NCBI GenBank assembly: GCA_015485235.1
Contig: WFTX01000073.1
Span: 1 to 33,534, forward strand
Reading direction: 5' to 3'
From: Nitrospirota bacterium
Lineage (GTDB): Bacteria > Nitrospirota > Thermodesulfovibrionia > Thermodesulfovibrionales > JdFR-85
DNA: 33,534 nt
This document shows positions 32,039-33,534 of this stretch, piece after piece. Position numbers and translations under genes: made by a program. Below the pieces are notes generated by a model that saw only the letters and a list, made by a program, of their open reading frames with translations, made no database searches and was not told where the DNA came from. Position 1 is the first letter of the stretch. Each line of letters begins with the position of its first letter.

Positions 32039-33481
32039 ATGCGACGCTTCATAAACATCCTTCTTATCATTTTCTTACTGATTCTACTACCCTCCTGCAG
32101 CAGGGATGAGAAAAGCAGATATCCCGTACCTGGCCTTGATCCCCTGAAAGAGGTCGGCATCATGGAAGACCATTCAGAGGCGCTTGTCAGATGGATGAAG
32201 AAGGGCATAAGAAAGGCCATCCTCATAAATGTGGATACCCATGACGACATTCGCTGGATACCGGTCAGGAAGGTCAAGAGGCTTGCTGAGCTCTACCGGA
32301 AGCAGGACTGGCAAGCCCTTGAGAGGGCGAATTCAACTGCTGATGAGGGGCTCTATAATGTGGGTAATTTCATTTACGCGGCGGCGAAACTCGGTATAAT
32401 CAGAGAGCTCTACTGGGTGATCCCTTATGCGAAGTTTTCTACACCAGATCCACTTGGTGGCGTGAAGAAACTCCTCGAGACTTACAGTTTTCCGGAAGAG
32501 TCAATCAGGTCCTTTGCCTTGATTGATGGCTGCGCCAGAGGGAGTTTCTATAATATCCCCGTCAGTATCTGCGGGATCGAGCGACTTCCCGAGATCAGGG
32601 AGCCTGTCATACTCAGCTTTGATATTGATTTCTACCCGCCCATGCCTGTTGACTACCGTGTTGACAGGGCGACATCGATCAGGATACTTTTCCAGGCACT
32701 TTTCAGACAAAACTATAAGCTAATGGACACGGTTGTGGCATACTCCGTGCGCGGAGGCTATCTGAGACCTTATCAAAGATGGATGGGCGATGCCACCATC
32801 GAGATACTGAAAAAACCCACTCTCATCAACTCTATGCCCGAGACATGGAGCATACTGAGTGCGGCTGATTACTACCTGAAACAAGAAAAATACACCGAAC
32901 TTGCAGGCTTTCTCGAAGGTGTAAGAAAGAAATACCCCTCTTCACTCCCTATTGATTCCTATCTGGCTTTTGGTTATCTTGGGCAAGGCAGATACACAGA
33001 TGCTCTGAGCATCGGGAAAAGCCTCTGTGACCGGGATATAAACTACTGCTATATCCTGACTGATATGGGAGTTAATCTTTCAAAGGATTCAAAGCCGGAC
33101 AAAGCAGCTCCTTTTTTCCGTTATGCCTATGAGAAGAATCCGGAGATTGATTACGGGCAGATATATTTTGCTAATGCCCTCAGAAAGGCGGGGAGGTTTG
33201 AAGAGGCTATCAGATATTATCAGTCTTACAGAAAGATGAACGGTGCTTATCCGGTGGACATGATTATCGGCGAGACCTACCTGATGATGGGTGATGAAAA
33301 GAAAGCCGGGGAGTTTTTTGATTCAGGGAGAGAGGCCTTGAAAAAGAAGAGGTATGTTGATGTAAAGAACGAGGTGGTTTCCAGTGCCTTGAGATCGGCT
33401 GTCAGGTTCTATGAAAAGACTGGCCAGAGGGAATTTGCTGAAGAAATAAGGAATGACAGGCGGATTTCTGACCTGCTGTGA
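32039..33481 (+). CDS. Lipoprotein with arginase/UPF0489-like domain and TPR repeats
   Basis: 480 residues. The signal peptide ends ILLPSC (Cys20). Residues about 58-250 contain INVDTHDDIRW (about 63-73) and ILSFDIDFYPPMP (about 192-204). These resemble the two metal-binding Asp/His motifs of the arginase/deacetylase fold (DxHxD and SxDxD) and of UPF0489 proteins. Residues about 270-460 are TPR-like helical pairs (SYLAFGYLGQGRYTDALSIGK, IYFANALRKAGRFEEAIRYYQ, IGETYLMMGDEKKAGEFF). The match to a ureohydrolase-like fold is by motif only, and a substrate cannot be named. It would face the periplasm or the cell surface. It is separated from the cytochrome operon by a terminator and ends just before the library adapter. 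Confidence 0.65.
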   Translation: MRRFINILLIIFLLILLPSCSRDEKSRYPVPGLDPLKEVGIMEDHSEALVRWMKKGIRKAILINVDTHDDIRWIPVRKVKRLAELYRKQDWQALERANSTADEGLYNVGNFIYAAAKLGIIRELYWVIPYAKFSTPDPLGGVKKLLETYSFPEESIRSFALIDGCARGSFYNIPVSICGIERLPEIREPVILSFDIDFYPPMPVDYRVDRATSIRILFQALFRQNYKLMDTVVAYSVRGGYLRPYQRWMGDATIEILKKPTLINSMPETWSILSAADYYLKQEKYTELAGFLEGVRKKYPSSLPIDSYLAFGYLGQGRYTDALSIGKSLCDRDINYCYILTDMGVNLSKDSKPDKAAPFFRYAYEKNPEIDYGQIYFANALRKAGRFEEAIRYYQSYRKMNGAYPVDMIIGETYLMMGDEKKAGEFFDSGREALKKKRYVDVKNEVVSSALRSAVRFYEKTGQREFAEEIRNDRRISDLL

Positions 33482-33512
33482 CTTTGATTTCCCCTTGTTG
33501 ATTGATATATAA

Positions 33513-33534
33513 CTGTCTCTTATACACATCTCCG
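33513..33534. other. Nextera transposon adapter sequence (not genomic)
   Basis: CTGTCTCTTATACACATCT (33513-33531) is the complement of the Tn5 mosaic end used in Nextera libraries, and the following CCG continues into the read-2 adapter. On the minus strand it gives the known artefact peptide MCIRDS. Genomic sequence therefore ends at 33512. Confidence 0.97.

Noticed and set aside
33323..33529. Minus-strand ORF beginning MCIRDS
   Set aside because: Its start is Nextera adapter and the rest is antisense to the TPR lipoprotein gene.

Overview
The window reads as a bacterial chromosome segment from a Gram-negative anaerobe that breathes extracellular or insoluble electron acceptors. Evidence: seven multiheme c-type cytochromes, several lipoproteins and a predicted outer-membrane beta-barrel. 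CX4CH/CXXCH cytochromes, NHL-repeat proteins and sigma-54 promoters fit Nitrospirota (Thermodesulfovibrio-like) or Desulfuromonadota/Desulfobacterota. I cannot choose between them without a search. The last 22 bases are Nextera library adapter, so the window ends at an assembly end, probably of a metagenomic contig.

Layout. 1-2405: a 5'-truncated TMTC-like membrane glycosyltransferase and an exported SUMF1/FGE-fold protein. 2406-3362: a convergent lipoprotein of unknown function. 3363-3967: repeat-derived sequence, then a strikingly structured 230-bp element. 3968-8826: a 15-heme cytochrome, two NHL lipoproteins, a four-helix-bundle gene between them, and a tetraheme cytochrome behind a near-perfect sigma-54 promoter. 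9019-10809: a large membrane protein. 11205-13822: two small HTH (DUF1670-like) proteins coupled to a beta-barrel. 14045-18637: a SurA/PpiC-type isomerase, a second four-helix-bundle gene, a third NHL lipoprotein, a second tetraheme cytochrome and a 7-8-heme cytochrome. 18981-31835: a probable 13-kb operon with a second good sigma-54 promoter and ending at a strong terminator. It encodes a third tetraheme cytochrome, an NHL-BACON-FG-GAP protein, a giant cytochrome with 41 heme-binding motifs and a 16-motif FN3 cytochrome. 32039-33481: a lipoprotein with an arginase/UPF0489-like domain and TPR repeats.

Working model (inference): the small bis-His tetraheme cytochromes, each next to an NHL beta-propeller protein, would be exported electron carriers or filament subunits. 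The giant cytochromes would be cell-surface conduits, and the isomerase and barrel would support export or outer-membrane assembly. At least two of the transcription units look sigma-54 dependent.

The second theme is repeats. The gaps between genes are built from several short-unit degenerate repeats (6-, 7- and 9-bp units), in the same order in three gaps. Both four-helix-bundle genes are flanked by such repeats in inverted orientation. In places the repeats have become coding sequence: a lipoprotein signal peptide, an Asn/Gln tract in the barrel, and an Asn-Glu-Ile tract at the start of the 16-heme protein.
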